The notes under the pieces were generated by a model. The model was not told where the DNA came from, ran no database searches, and saw only the letters and a list, made by a program, of their open reading frames with translations. The position numbers and the translations under genes are program-made. This document shows positions 16,939-26,320 of a stretch of DNA of 64,000 nucleotides, piece after piece. The stretch's first letter is position 1; each line of letters begins with the position of its first letter. This DNA comes from Ruminococcoides intestinihominis (GTDB lineage: Bacteria; Bacillota; Clostridia; Oscillospirales; Acutalibacteraceae), in NCBI RefSeq assembly GCF_040096285.1, contig NZ_JBBMEY010000006.1, positions 13,573-77,572 on the forward strand, given 5' to 3'.

Positions 16939-17268
16939 TTATTGATTATTAATCCAAGTATTTCTTTCACTACTTTTTCTCTTTACTGAAAAGAAATTAA
17001 TGAAAGCAGTTTTTAGTACAAGTTGTTTTTTGCCTAAATCTGTAGAAGGAAATTCAGGATGTCGAAACAACTCCTCTACTGTTTTCCTAGACCAGCCGGT
17101 CATCTTCATGACATCTTCAATATTAAAGAACAAGTTATTAACTACTTGATTATTAATGTTACGAGATATTTCTTCAATCTGTTTTTGCAATTCTAACAAT
17201 GCAGGAATTGTTAATACAATATCTTCTTTATTTTCTGACTTTTCAATTAAATTTTTAGTTTTTTTCAT
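16939..17268 (-). CDS. Excisionase-like / HTH DNA-binding protein
   Basis: 109 residues. The second half (FNIEDVMKMTGWSRKTVEELFRHPEFPS, about 48-75, then KKQLVLKTAF) is a winged MerR/excisionase-type HTH, as used by Xis proteins or helix-turn-helix Tn916-type proteins; the first half is a charged coiled-coil-like region. AAAGGAG before the ATG. Position directly upstream of int supports an Xis role, inferred from context. Confidence 0.75.
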   Translation of the reverse strand: MKKTKNLIEKSENKEDIVLTIPALLELQKQIEEISRNINNQVVNNLFFNIEDVMKMTGWSRKTVEELFRHPEFPSTDLGKKQLVLKTAFINFFSVKRKSSERNTWINNQ

Positions 17269-17669
17269 AATAAAAAACTCCTTTTTGTTATATTAAATCA
17301 AAAACGAATAATCTGTATCTTCGTTTCACTGAATTATCAAACAAAATGGAGTTAAATTTTTATTCTTTACAAAAATTTATTTCCTATAAAGAACTATAGT
17401 ATTTAATTTGACAAATAATATTTGCTAACTTCTTTACTGCTATAAAGCCTTTAGCAAATGCTATTTTATTTTGTTCGATTAATTCAGTTCTTATATTCTA
17501 ATACAATTTATTCGATTTTGATTCTTTCTTATAGCATGATGTTAGCACAGTTACCTTAATAATACAATGTACATTTTTATGAATTTGTGCATAATTGATT
17601 CTAATTTTAAATATAAAACAACCTACAAGTAACTACTCATAGGTTGGTTCTATACTTATTAAGTTTTAA
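17269..17669. other. Intergenic, AT-rich, no gene seen
   Basis: Contains a hairpin ATTTGCTAA / TTTAGCAAAT at about 17425-17465 and, at 17618-17648, a stem ending AACCTA / TAGGTT that serves as a likely terminator for the TPR gene and resembles the hairpins at 12195 and 20872. The promoter for xis/int must lie here but I see no clear consensus. Confidence 0.5.
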
Positions 17670-18716
17670 TCAAGAGTTTAATTCTTTTTCGATTTCATCC
17701 AACAGGTTCTTGATTTCAGCTTTAGGAGATAGATTATAAGCAATATCCAAGAAATACTTTGCCATTTCAAAATCTTCTTCAGCATAAGCCTCTTCGCCAC
17801 AATCAACTGCTAATTTTATAATTTTTTGATTTGGCTTTAGTGAGATACCATAATTATTAGTAAACTTCATCTCATCACCAAATGAAATATCATTTTCAGT
17901 TATACCACTTTCATCCTGAATAAACTCAAGTTCATTGTAAGCGTCTCCGGAATTGTCATCATACTTTAGGCTGGTATTGTAACAAATATAAGCCTCTTTC
18001 CACAATTCATTTTCAGAAAAAAACTTTCCTAATGTTCTGTAAACATAAGCTAATTCCTTTGGTTCAAAAGTATATTTAAAAACTTCATTAAAAAGCTTTA
18101 AACATTTTTTCCCACTAATATTACCATTAATACTTAAAGTTTCAGCATATTGTAATGTGATGGTTGCTGATACAGGATTCCATTTTCTTGCTTTTTCAAA
18201 GGCTGTTTGAGCTTCTTCAAATTCTTCTAAATTCCATAGTACAGAACCATACATAAAATATATTGTTGCATACGGAAATGGTACTGCATATATTTCTCTT
18301 CTTTCTTTTCTATGCAAAGAACGGTAAAGTACCTCTTGCATAGATTCTTCAAAGCTGAAAAATACCATTTTGGAATTTTCTTTAAATGTACCATCATTGA
18401 TATAGCCTTCCCCTTCTTCAATCAACTTTTCAGCTAATGAAAGTGCTATATCATAGTCACCGTTTCCAATAATATTTGCAATCCTATCTAGTTCTTCACT
18501 TATTCTGGGAACTTCTTTTTCAAAAGATTGCACAAGTTTTTCTTTTTCAGCAAAAGGAATAGCTTCACTAATAAGCAACCCTATTGCGTAAAGTGTATCC
18601 TTATCCTCTTTACTGCCCTCGAATTTTTCAATTATACTATCTAGGAACTCAGTATCTTTCTCTAAGTCACCGGTCATTACACTCTTTAGTTCTTTAATAA
18701 TTTCTTTATCGTTCAT
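17670..18716 (-). CDS. TPR-repeat protein, paralogue 1
   Basis: 348 residues, acidic, no signal peptide. A helical N-terminal region (about 1-90) is followed by tetratricopeptide-like repeats, clearest around ATIYFMYGSVLWNLEEFEEAQTAFEKA (about 150), the YRTLGKFFSENELWKEA segment (about 225) and the C-terminal EEDFEMAKYFLDIAYNLSP (about 315). Clearly paralogous to 19559-20611: same length, same order, shared AYGELxxI- and AKYFLxIAYxL-type blocks. Probably a cytosolic protein-interaction scaffold. AAAGGTG ribosome site. Forms a cluster with the SIMPL gene and the second paralogue. Function unknown. Confidence 0.8.
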   Translation of the reverse strand: MNDKEIIKELKSVMTGDLEKDTEFLDSIIEKFEGSKEDKDTLYAIGLLISEAIPFAEKEKLVQSFEKEVPRISEELDRIANIIGNGDYDIALSLAEKLIEEGEGYINDGTFKENSKMVFFSFEESMQEVLYRSLHRKERREIYAVPFPYATIYFMYGSVLWNLEEFEEAQTAFEKARKWNPVSATITLQYAETLSINGNISGKKCLKLFNEVFKYTFEPKELAYVYRTLGKFFSENELWKEAYICYNTSLKYDDNSGDAYNELEFIQDESGITENDISFGDEMKFTNNYGISLKPNQKIIKLAVDCGEEAYAEEDFEMAKYFLDIAYNLSPKAEIKNLLDEIEKELNS

Positions 18717-18902
18717 ATAACACCTTTAATATTTCAAATTTTTTATAATATAATTCTGTCTATATCGGCATTTTAACACATACAACTATAAAAAAACAAT
18801 AGGTATATTAATAATAACAAATACACTTTGCAATTTTCATAGATATTTTTCGATTAATATTTACTTATCAACCTTATCACATACAAAACAAAGATAAAAG
18901 TA

Positions 18903-19511
18903 TTATTCAATACTCCAAACAACTGTTACTGTATCTGAAACATCAATATCATCAGGGGCAATGTCAATATCGTAAGACTCGGTTGAAACAGCTACACAAG
19001 GTAATGCTACACCAGAGGCATACATTGAAGTTCTCATAGGACGGCTGACAAAATCCACCTCTCCCCATGAATAATCAATATTCAAGATATTTCCTAGTTT
19101 AACTCCTGATGCTTTAGCCAACACTTGAGCTTTTTCCATAGAATCTTTGATTGCCTTTTCTAACAACTGATTTTTTGGTTTCTCAGGGTCAGCAACTGTA
19201 TAATCAATATCAAATTCAGGGTGAATCAATGAACGACTTAATGCATACAAAACTTTACCCAACATTTCGTTATCAACCGGAAATTCAATCTTTGTTCTGT
19301 GGGTATATTTATAGTCTTTAAATCGTTTCTTCCAAGTTCTGCTGATTTGAAAATTTTCAAATTCAGCTTCAACATTAAAATATAAAGTCTTTACTTTATC
19401 CCTTTCAAATCCAAGATTTTCAAACATATCCTTGATTTTCTCAGTCTTTTCAGCAGACTCCTTTACTGCCTTATCATAAACCTTGTTTGTACCTTTAACA
19501 GTCATAATCAA
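18903..19511 (-). CDS. SIMPL (DUF541) domain protein, start unclear
   Basis: The annotated frame from TTG 19511 gives 202 residues with SIMPL features: TVKGTNKVYDKAVKES, the KVKTLYFNVEAEF strand, EKPKNQLLEKAIKDSMEKA and a C-terminal DTVTVVWSIE strand. The normal first strand of the domain is encoded further upstream in the same frame (VRVTGKGKISVKPDTIRL, to about 19561) but no ATG, GTG or TTG precedes it. The only well-placed ATG (19577, after AAAGGA) is out of frame by one base. A 1-base frameshift, an unusual start (ATA at 19570) or a sequencing error is possible. No signal peptide. It sits between two TPR paralogues. Confidence 0.75.
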   Translation of the reverse strand: MIMTVKGTNKVYDKAVKESAEKTEKIKDMFENLGFERDKVKTLYFNVEAEFENFQISRTWKKRFKDYKYTHRTKIEFPVDNEMLGKVLYALSRSLIHPEFDIDYTVADPEKPKNQLLEKAIKDSMEKAQVLAKASGVKLGNILNIDYSWGEVDFVSRPMRTSMYASGVALPCVAVSTESYDIDIAPDDIDVSDTVTVVWSIE

Positions 19512-19558
19512 TCGAATAGTATCAGGCTTTACTGATATTTTTCCTTTACCCGTTACTC

Positions 19559-20611
19559 TTACTGTTCGTATGGTACATTATCTTTCCTTTCTAATTCATT
19601 AAGAAGTTGTTTCACTTCATCAAAGTGGGTTAAGTCATAGGCAATATTAAGAAAATATTTTGCAAATTCATCATTGCCATTTTCTGCACTATTCTCGCCA
19701 TAAGCTATAGCTAATCCTACAACATCCTCATTAGGCTCTAATGGAAAGCCGTATTTCCTACTAAACTTCTTCATTGTTTCAATAGGTGCAGGTTTTATTT
19801 CCAAATGTGTGGTTTGTTCAATATAAAACAACTCACCATAAGCAGCATCAGTATTAGAATCAAAATTCAAACTATAATCTTCACAAGCAATAGCCTCTTG
19901 CCACATTTTCTTTTCAATAAAGTAATAACCAAGATTTCTATAACAACGGGCTAAATCCTCAGATTTATAAGCAAAATTGAAGATTTCGATTGTATAATCA
20001 AAGAATGTTTCAATGTCCCCCATAGCCTTGTATGTTTCTGCATATTCAAAGGCAATATCTGCATCCATAGGATTCCATCTTTTTGCTTTTTCAAGGGCAA
20101 CATTTGCTTCTGTATAGCGACCTAGTTCAAACAATATATTTCCATAAAAGAAATATACTGTAGCAAATGGAAAATTAGATGGTCTAATATCTTTCTCACT
20201 ATCTCTATGTCTATAACCATAAAGTAATTCTTGCATAGGGTTAATGAAACAAAAATAATCACTGACTGAATCATTCTGATACATACCGGCAGAAATTAAT
20301 TCTTCAGCCTTTTCAACTAATTTTTCAACTTTATCAAGTGCCAAATTATAATCACCTGATTGTATGGTAGAAAACAAATCATCAAGTTCATTTTCTATTT
20401 CTGCATTATCTTTCTCAAAAGCATTAGCAAATTCATTGACCTTTTCTTCAGGCAACATTCCACTTATCAGCCTACCACAAGCCCTGATAATCTCTTTTCC
20501 AAATTCATGGTCTTTGTACTTTTCCATTTGTTCCATTAAGTACTGTATATCTTTTTCATTTTCACCGGTTAAACCACTTGCAATATCTCTCATAATTTCT
20601 TGATAATCCAT
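19559..20611 (-). CDS. TPR-repeat protein, paralogue 2
   Basis: 350 residues, same architecture as 17670-18716: helical N-terminus with SGLTGENEKDIQYLMEQME, TPR segments YFFYGNILFELGRYTEANVALEKA (about 155), CYRNLGYYFIEKKMWQEAIA (about 228) and FAKYFLNIAYDL near the C-terminus. The end KDNVPYEQ echoes the small gene at 6990. AAGGAGG before the ATG. The 3' end overlaps the coding sequence for the SIMPL first strand. Likely a cytosolic scaffold; function unknown. Confidence 0.8.
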   Translation of the reverse strand: MDYQEIMRDIASGLTGENEKDIQYLMEQMEKYKDHEFGKEIIRACGRLISGMLPEEKVNEFANAFEKDNAEIENELDDLFSTIQSGDYNLALDKVEKLVEKAEELISAGMYQNDSVSDYFCFINPMQELLYGYRHRDSEKDIRPSNFPFATVYFFYGNILFELGRYTEANVALEKAKRWNPMDADIAFEYAETYKAMGDIETFFDYTIEIFNFAYKSEDLARCYRNLGYYFIEKKMWQEAIACEDYSLNFDSNTDAAYGELFYIEQTTHLEIKPAPIETMKKFSRKYGFPLEPNEDVVGLAIAYGENSAENGNDEFAKYFLNIAYDLTHFDEVKQLLNELERKDNVPYEQ

Positions 20612-21125
20612 AATATCCTCCTTAAATAATTAAATTTATATAAAATAATTAATTATTATTATTTGTTTCTGTATATTATGCATTATATCATACTTATTTT
20701 TAGAAACACAATAGAAAAAGAAAAATTATAGTGTTTCATAAAAGATAAGTCCCATATTGGGGACTTTGGTTTTTGTTATTGATTTATATTTCAGAAATGT
20801 TTATTGCAATATATAAATCAAAGTTCTAAATAAATTGTGGCTATACTTTTTGAGTATACAAAAACCAACCTATAAGTAAATACTCATAGGTTGTTTCAGT
20901 ACTTATTAAAATTTTATTATATTTCAAAATTTGTTAATATCATATTTAGGTAGATATTAACAAATTAAGCATAACCTTTTAATTAAATTCAAAAATTACA
21001 CCTATCGGTTTACTTACCGATAGGTGTTTTTTATGCTCTAAAATAAAAAAAGCAATAATCCCCACCATATAATGATGAGGATTATCTTTAAGGAATTAAT
21101 ATGAATAGTAGAATTCTGTTTTACA
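20612..21125. other. Intergenic with leader motif copy 2 and hairpins, no gene seen
   Basis: Holds AGATAAGTCCCATATTGGGG on the plus strand from 20742 (second copy of the leader motif), a hairpin AACCTAT / ATAGGTT at about 20872-20895 and an AT-rich stretch. The segment 20742-20900 could be a small transcript starting near the motif and ending at that hairpin, but this is speculation. Further hairpins precede the next gene. Confidence 0.4.
20999..21026. terminator. Intrinsic terminator
   Basis: CACCTATCGGT / ACCGATAGGTG stem, TTTTTT on the plus strand. Probably ends plus-strand transcription. A second stem (AATAATCC / GGATTAT, 21048-21085) lies closer to the minus-strand gene end. Confidence 0.75.
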
Positions 21126-24100
21126 CTACTTTGTTACAACTGTTTTTGCTGATGACCATGAAGAATAGATATTATAATTTTTGCCGGAGAATTTTGTTGT
21201 TTTGTAAGTACGGACTCTGACAAAATATTTTTTCTTAGCCTTTAACTTAGTTATCTTTTTAGCAGAAACAGTATTCTTTACAGTAACGGTTTTTGCTTTT
21301 TTGAAATTCTTAAATGTACTGTACTGAATTTGATAACCTGTAGTTTGAGTTTTCTGTAGTTTTAAATTAACTTGCATACCCTTTGAAAGTCCTTTTACTG
21401 ACTTAACAGAAGTTGCTTTAGGTACAATATTATAATAGAAAGTCTTTTCCCCACTATAATTACCTTTAAACTTAACCTTTACAGAATATCTGCCTACATT
21501 CTTTCTACCATTAGAATATGTAACTGTATAATCGGTTTTATTCTTCAAGATTTTATTTTTACTGTCTTTTACTGTAACAGTAGGAGTTTGAGTTTTACCG
21601 TTATATGTGAAAGTAGTTTTTGAAATACTTACTAATGAAATCTTGCTGATTACATTGTCATACTGCACATTGTTACAAATTGAACACTTACTGATTTTTC
21701 TACCGTTACTCTTCATTGTAGCAGGTGTTATTGTAGTTACATACGAATGACCTTTTGCCTTTATAGTTTCGGTATAAGTATCTCCACAACCTTTGCATAC
21801 ATAAGTTTTCACACCATTTTCTGTACAAGTAGGTTCTTTAGTTACTGAGGATGTGTAGTTATGCTCATGGATATTTTCTATTTCATAAGGATTGACACTA
21901 TACAATGTAGGTGTACTGTCATCAGTTACATACCACTTAACTGTACCATCACTACATACAATAGGCTCACAATCGGACAATCTAACAGGCATTGTCTTTT
22001 TAGCTGAAATGGTATTGCCACTAGCATCAACTGTCATTGCCTTAGTTGTAACTTTATTTGTAGTAGTGTTTTTTTCTTCCCACATAACTAAGAAAAAGTT
22101 ATCATTAATTTTTACCAGCTGAGGATTACCACAAGTTACTTTATTACTTGCCTTATAATTAGTTAAAGCTATTTTCTTTGTGTTATTAAATAGCTTATCG
22201 GTTACAGTTAAATAAACATTTCTGTTTTTGTTATCCTTTGAAATATCTCTTGTAAATGCTATTAAGCAATTACCACTACCAACTTCAAAGCCACCTACTG
22301 TTGCACCGGTATAGTTGCTAATATTCACATCAAATTTTTCCGGTACAGTTACTGTTACAGAAGTTGATTTATCATTCTTGTAGTATCTTGTAAGGGTGAT
22401 ACCATTTACAGAAAGATATTGGTCACCAAAGGAAAAGTTATTTGATTCAGAGTGGTCAACTCTATAAATATAGTTGCCGTCAGTCTTTATAAACTGATTA
22501 AATGAGTGGCTGACATAACCATTCATTAGGTTTAACACATCATACATTGAGTCGGTAGTTTTCATTGTACTTTCATCAATGGTAAATAACATATTTGCTT
22601 GGTGGTTTATTTTATTCTCGTCAGCATACATTTCATGACAAGTATGTATATATAGTTTGCCGTCAAGCTCTGTCATTCTGAGTGAACCGACTTCAAATGG
22701 CTTTGTAGTGTTTGAACCGTTAATTTTACACTCACTAATCTTTGTCCAATCTTTTGAATACTTTACAACTCTGACTACTTCTTTAGAATCATTTTCTGAA
22801 GTGTTATTTTCACCGAAAACTATGTAGTTATTATCTTCACCACAGAAATAGCCACCGAATTTGCTTAGTTCATTCTTAACTGTTTTTGTAGAAAGGAGAG
22901 TTTTGCCATCACTTGAATATTTTTCAACTAACACACCATTTGATGTACTTTCAACTCTGTTAAGTGTACCGTCAGCATTTCCACTTAAATTTGAAGTAAT
23001 AACTGAGGACCACTTATAATAATCATTCTTTGAAATATTTGAAGAAGTTTTTCCTGACAATTTTACCTTATCAACTGCCGGTGCAGAAGAATTTTTCTCA
23101 ACTGTTACAGTACATTGAGCAGTAACACCGTTAGTGGTTTTTGCAGTGATTACTGCTGTACCCACACTATTACCGTAAACTTTACCTTCACTTGTAACAG
23201 AGGCTATCTTGTCATTGCTACTTGACCAACTGTAAGAATATGTTGCTAAAGCATTACTTGTTGCTGAAAGTGAAAGGCTTTTCCCTACCTTTATAGTAGC
23301 AGAAGTTTGTGACAAATTAATTTCTGTTGGAAATTCCCAAGTAAATTTTTCTACATAATAATTACTGTCAGTATCTTTTTCAATAGCAAGAATATCATCA
23401 CCGTAATTTAATAGTGCAAATACAGGGTACTCAGTATTGATTGTAGAAATATGCTTATAGTTACTGTCAAACTCCATAAGCCTATTATCATTCATATAAA
23501 TTACAGTAGAATTGTTCAGGTTGTTATGTACTGCTCTAGCACCTATGTTACTATAAAATTTATCATCACCCTCATAACCTATTCTTGATAAGCTACCTAG
23601 CAATGGTGGGTTGTTAGGATTTTTTGTATCAAACTTGCTAGAGTCTAGAACATTAACTGTTGAATTATATGATGAAGTCCAAGCTAGTGTACCCTCAGTC
23701 AACATAATTGCACTACTGTAATGATACTGAACATACTTTGCGTAAAGAATATCTAGAATTTCATCACTTACGGTTATCTTATTATTTGTTACATTACCGA
23801 AAGCCAATGTTCTATAACCACTTGAAGAACCCCATTGACTTTTTGCAGTTTTATAACTTTCAAAATAGAAATTGCCGTTACTACTGTCAAAACCATAATA
23901 TTCAAAACAATCATCTTCCATATCAGCAGAAGAAAGTTCCTTATAATCTTTTGATAGTAAGTGAATTGTATATTTCTTTTCACTTTTTAAACCGTCAAAA
24001 GTAGTTAGATAAATTCTACCTTTACTGTCAACACCTATTGTTCTGATATAAGAATTATAATTATCAGCAACAAATTCTGTTACATTGTGAGTTGACTCTA

Positions 24101-24533
24101 CCTTTTCAGTTTCTATATTCAATTCATCAACATAGTAAATTATAGGGTTAGGATTTCCACCATCTCTATATACAACATAAAACTTTGAGTCAGTTGCAAA
24201 AACATCATAAACAGCCTTATCTTTGTAGTCCTTAATCTTTCTTACTGTGTTGTTATTAACATCATAGAAATTTATACTTCTATTGTAATAACTGTTGTAG
24301 TAATAGAAACCACCCTTTTCCGGTGACTGTATCTCCTTAAATTTTTCTTCACTACTGTCAAACAAAATAGCATCACTAGGCATTTTTACTGCACTGTTTT
24401 TAGTTACTGCTTTAGCTGAACCGGTTGTTTTTATAACACTGTTAAAAGTATCTGACAATGGCAATACCATTGAAGTTACTGCCACTAAAAAAGCAACTAA
24501 TACTGCAGAAAACTTTTTGACTTTCATTTTCAT
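21126..24533 (-). CDS. Large secreted Big_2 / FN3 protein
   Basis: 1135 residues with a signal peptide (FSAVLVAFLVAVTSMVLPLS). Beta-rich, propeller-like regions of repeated ca. 50-residue strands (about 50-400 and 490-910) flank a Big_2 Ig-like domain (about 405-485, SATIKVGKSLSLSATSN, VTSEGKVYGNSVGTAVITA). Then comes a cysteine-rich segment PTCTENGVKTYVCKGCGDTY (about 935) with KCSICNN, also seen in the 51425 protein, an MBG-like Ig repeat (about 990-1060) and a C-terminal fibronectin III-like domain (YQIQYSTFKNFKKAKTVTVK). Probably surface-exposed adhesion; ligand unknown. The second ATG (24527) has better spacing to AAAGGG than the first. Confidence 0.8.
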   Translation of the reverse strand: MKMKVKKFSAVLVAFLVAVTSMVLPLSDTFNSVIKTTGSAKAVTKNSAVKMPSDAILFDSSEEKFKEIQSPEKGGFYYYNSYYNRSINFYDVNNNTVRKIKDYKDKAVYDVFATDSKFYVVYRDGGNPNPIIYYVDELNIETEKVESTHNVTEFVADNYNSYIRTIGVDSKGRIYLTTFDGLKSEKKYTIHLLSKDYKELSSADMEDDCFEYYGFDSSNGNFYFESYKTAKSQWGSSSGYRTLAFGNVTNNKITVSDEILDILYAKYVQYHYSSAIMLTEGTLAWTSSYNSTVNVLDSSKFDTKNPNNPPLLGSLSRIGYEGDDKFYSNIGARAVHNNLNNSTVIYMNDNRLMEFDSNYKHISTINTEYPVFALLNYGDDILAIEKDTDSNYYVEKFTWEFPTEINLSQTSATIKVGKSLSLSATSNALATYSYSWSSSNDKIASVTSEGKVYGNSVGTAVITAKTTNGVTAQCTVTVEKNSSAPAVDKVKLSGKTSSNISKNDYYKWSSVITSNLSGNADGTLNRVESTSNGVLVEKYSSDGKTLLSTKTVKNELSKFGGYFCGEDNNYIVFGENNTSENDSKEVVRVVKYSKDWTKISECKINGSNTTKPFEVGSLRMTELDGKLYIHTCHEMYADENKINHQANMLFTIDESTMKTTDSMYDVLNLMNGYVSHSFNQFIKTDGNYIYRVDHSESNNFSFGDQYLSVNGITLTRYYKNDKSTSVTVTVPEKFDVNISNYTGATVGGFEVGSGNCLIAFTRDISKDNKNRNVYLTVTDKLFNNTKKIALTNYKASNKVTCGNPQLVKINDNFFLVMWEEKNTTTNKVTTKAMTVDASGNTISAKKTMPVRLSDCEPIVCSDGTVKWYVTDDSTPTLYSVNPYEIENIHEHNYTSSVTKEPTCTENGVKTYVCKGCGDTYTETIKAKGHSYVTTITPATMKSNGRKISKCSICNNVQYDNVISKISLVSISKTTFTYNGKTQTPTVTVKDSKNKILKNKTDYTVTYSNGRKNVGRYSVKVKFKGNYSGEKTFYYNIVPKATSVKSVKGLSKGMQVNLKLQKTQTTGYQIQYSTFKNFKKAKTVTVKNTVSAKKITKLKAKKKYFVRVRTYKTTKFSGKNYNIYSSWSSAKTVVTK

Positions 24534-24660
24534 TTCCCTTTCTTAAATAATTTCACATTATCATAATATCACATTAAATAATTATTTTTCTATTGCTTAT
24601 AATTAGAAATTTTTATAATAATTTTGTGATACATAACGGATTTATTTTACAAAGAAAAAA

Positions 24661-24676
24661 CCTCTCAAAAGAGAGG
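24661..24676 (-). terminator. Intrinsic terminator of zincin gene
   Basis: CCTCTC / GAGAGG with an AAAA loop and, on the minus strand, a TTTTTT tail. Confidence 0.75.
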
Positions 24677-24701
24677 CTTAATCACTATATTTATATGTTG
24701 T

Positions 24702-25187
24702 TCATTGTGGTGACTCAACACAATCAGCATATTGCTGAAGAATATAGTCACCGTAATAATCTGCTTCAATTTCTCTATCATCAACAGACTTTTCTACTCT
24801 ATTTATCCATTGATAATAGTGCGTAATTTCATGAGATAATGTATAAATAAAACTTGCTAATGCGTTATCCTTACCTATCTCGTTTAACAAATCTTCATAA
24901 TCACCTGTAGAAATTTTAATATAAGGTTCTGTAAAATAATCATTAGGTTCAAAAAAGCTACCTACTACATAGTCACCATCTTTAGTTTTTACATAGTCAG
25001 TTGCTTTTACATAGATAGGCAACATAATAGGAAATTTATAATTCTTTCTTAACCATTTAGCAAACTTTTTCAATGATTTTTTTACATCATCATTTACATT
25101 CTTTTCTATCCTTAAATATATTCCATTTGGAATATTATCTTTTCCACTAAAATATTCTTGCCAATCTTCTGATAACCAAGGGTTCAA
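24702..25187 (-). CDS. Zincin-type metalloprotease-like protein
   Basis: 161 residues without a signal peptide. SHEITHYYQW (about 120) is an HExxH zinc motif and EIEADYYGDYIL (about 140) supplies the third ligand Glu, the gluzincin arrangement. The preceding strand (YIKISTGDYEDLL) fits a minimal zincin fold. Start is a TTG after AGGAG (25187). It is 24 bp downstream of the four-helix membrane protein gene and probably co-transcribed. Substrate unknown; could be an intracellular peptidase or a toxin-like enzyme. Confidence 0.75.
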   Translation of the reverse strand: MNPWLSEDWQEYFSGKDNIPNGIYLRIEKNVNDDVKKSLKKFAKWLRKNYKFPIMLPIYVKATDYVKTKDGDYVVGSFFEPNDYFTEPYIKISTGDYEDLLNEIGKDNALASFIYTLSHEITHYYQWINRVEKSVDDREIEADYYGDYILQQYADCVESPQ

Positions 25188-25211
25188 AGCATACTCCTAA
25201 ATTAACTAATT

Positions 25212-25622
25212 TTAAACATTCAATTTTTTATGTCTATTATACATTTCAACTGCAATTTTATATAACTGATATACACACATAAAACCAACAACCAATATAA
25301 ATGATGCAAGGTAAAAATACTTACCCAAAAGATATGTAAATGGGTCAGGTAGGTCATTTGTAACTTTTAAATAATACCATTCTGTATATGAATTATCTAA
25401 AAAGTATGCACCTACAATTACTGCACAGGTAGGTACAACTCTCCATATATTAATTAATGACTTTTGCTTTAAATCACAAGATACATTTGCATAAATCAAA
25501 AACAGTGGTGCTATCCATTGTAAATAAAGTGGTGAAAAATAATCAAAGAAAAACAATGGTACAATAAATAATGCAAATGAAATAACATACATAAGTATAT
25601 TTCTTAAAACTAACCTTTTCAT
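25212..25622 (-). CDS. Small four-helix membrane protein
   Basis: 136 residues with hydrophobic stretches at about 8-28, 33-48, 62-77 and 100-122, Lys/Arg-rich ends and a short YNRHKKLNV tail. No recognised family. AAGGTGAT ribosome site. It precedes the zincin gene by 24 bp, so it may anchor or be the target of that protein (inference). Confidence 0.65.
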   Translation of the reverse strand: MKRLVLRNILMYVISFALFIVPLFFFDYFSPLYLQWIAPLFLIYANVSCDLKQKSLINIWRVVPTCAVIVGAYFLDNSYTEWYYLKVTNDLPDPFTYLLGKYFYLASFILVVGFMCVYQLYKIAVEMYNRHKKLNV

Positions 25623-25743
25623 ATAATCACCTTATATAATTCTATCATAATAATAAATAAAAAATTAGTGTTTTTACAATACTATTATATATTATTTATT
25701 AAGTTTTAGCAAGAATTAATATTAGAAAGAATAGAATAATTAT

Positions 25744-25769
25744 GCTGACACTACTTTTGTAATGTCAGC
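25744..25769. terminator. Terminator hairpin of the GCTGACA family
   Basis: GCTGACACTAC / GTAATGTCAGC with a TTTT loop and a T-run on the plus strand. Nearly the same hairpin occurs at 38117-38152 and 38388-38419. Confidence 0.6.
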
Positions 25770-25791
25770 TTTTTTAATATTATTTGATTAA

Positions 25792-26320
25792 TTATTTTAC
25801 TGTAATTTTGCACTTAGCAGATTTTTTACTGCCGTCTTTTGCAGTTGCGTAAATAAAACAAGTACCTTTTTTCTTTGCAGTTACTTTACCTTTGCTATTA
25901 ACTGTAGCAATCTTAGATTTTGATGTTGTCCATTTTACTGACTTAACATTTGCATTCTTAGGATTTACAGTAGCTTTTAGTGTAACTGTTTTCTGTTTAG
26001 CTTTGCCCTTTACTTTTAGGATAGCTGAATTTCTGTTTAATTTAACAGATGTTACAGGTTGCTTTACTGTTACCTTAACAGTAGCGTATTTATTGCTACC
26101 ATCAAGTGCCATTACTTTAATTGTAGCATTACCTCTACCCTTTGCAGTAATTTTACCACTTTGGTTTACTGTTGCTATCTTTGAGTTAGAAGTTGTCCAC
26201 TTTAACTTTTTGTTAGTTGCATTAGTTGGACTAACCTTAACTTTAACAGTTGCACTTCTGCCATTTAATAATGTAACAGATTTCTTACTTAATGAAACTT
26301 TAGTAACTTTCTTTACAGTA
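25792..26320 (-). repeat. Conserved Big_2 pair module, copy 1
   Basis: About 530 bp encoding two Big_2 domains with LSKKSV, KGRGNATIKVMALDGS and AKKKGTC signatures. Closely repeated at 28813-29345, 40546-41085 and 49335-49872, including many silent positions, which suggests recent duplication or gene conversion. Confidence 0.85.
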
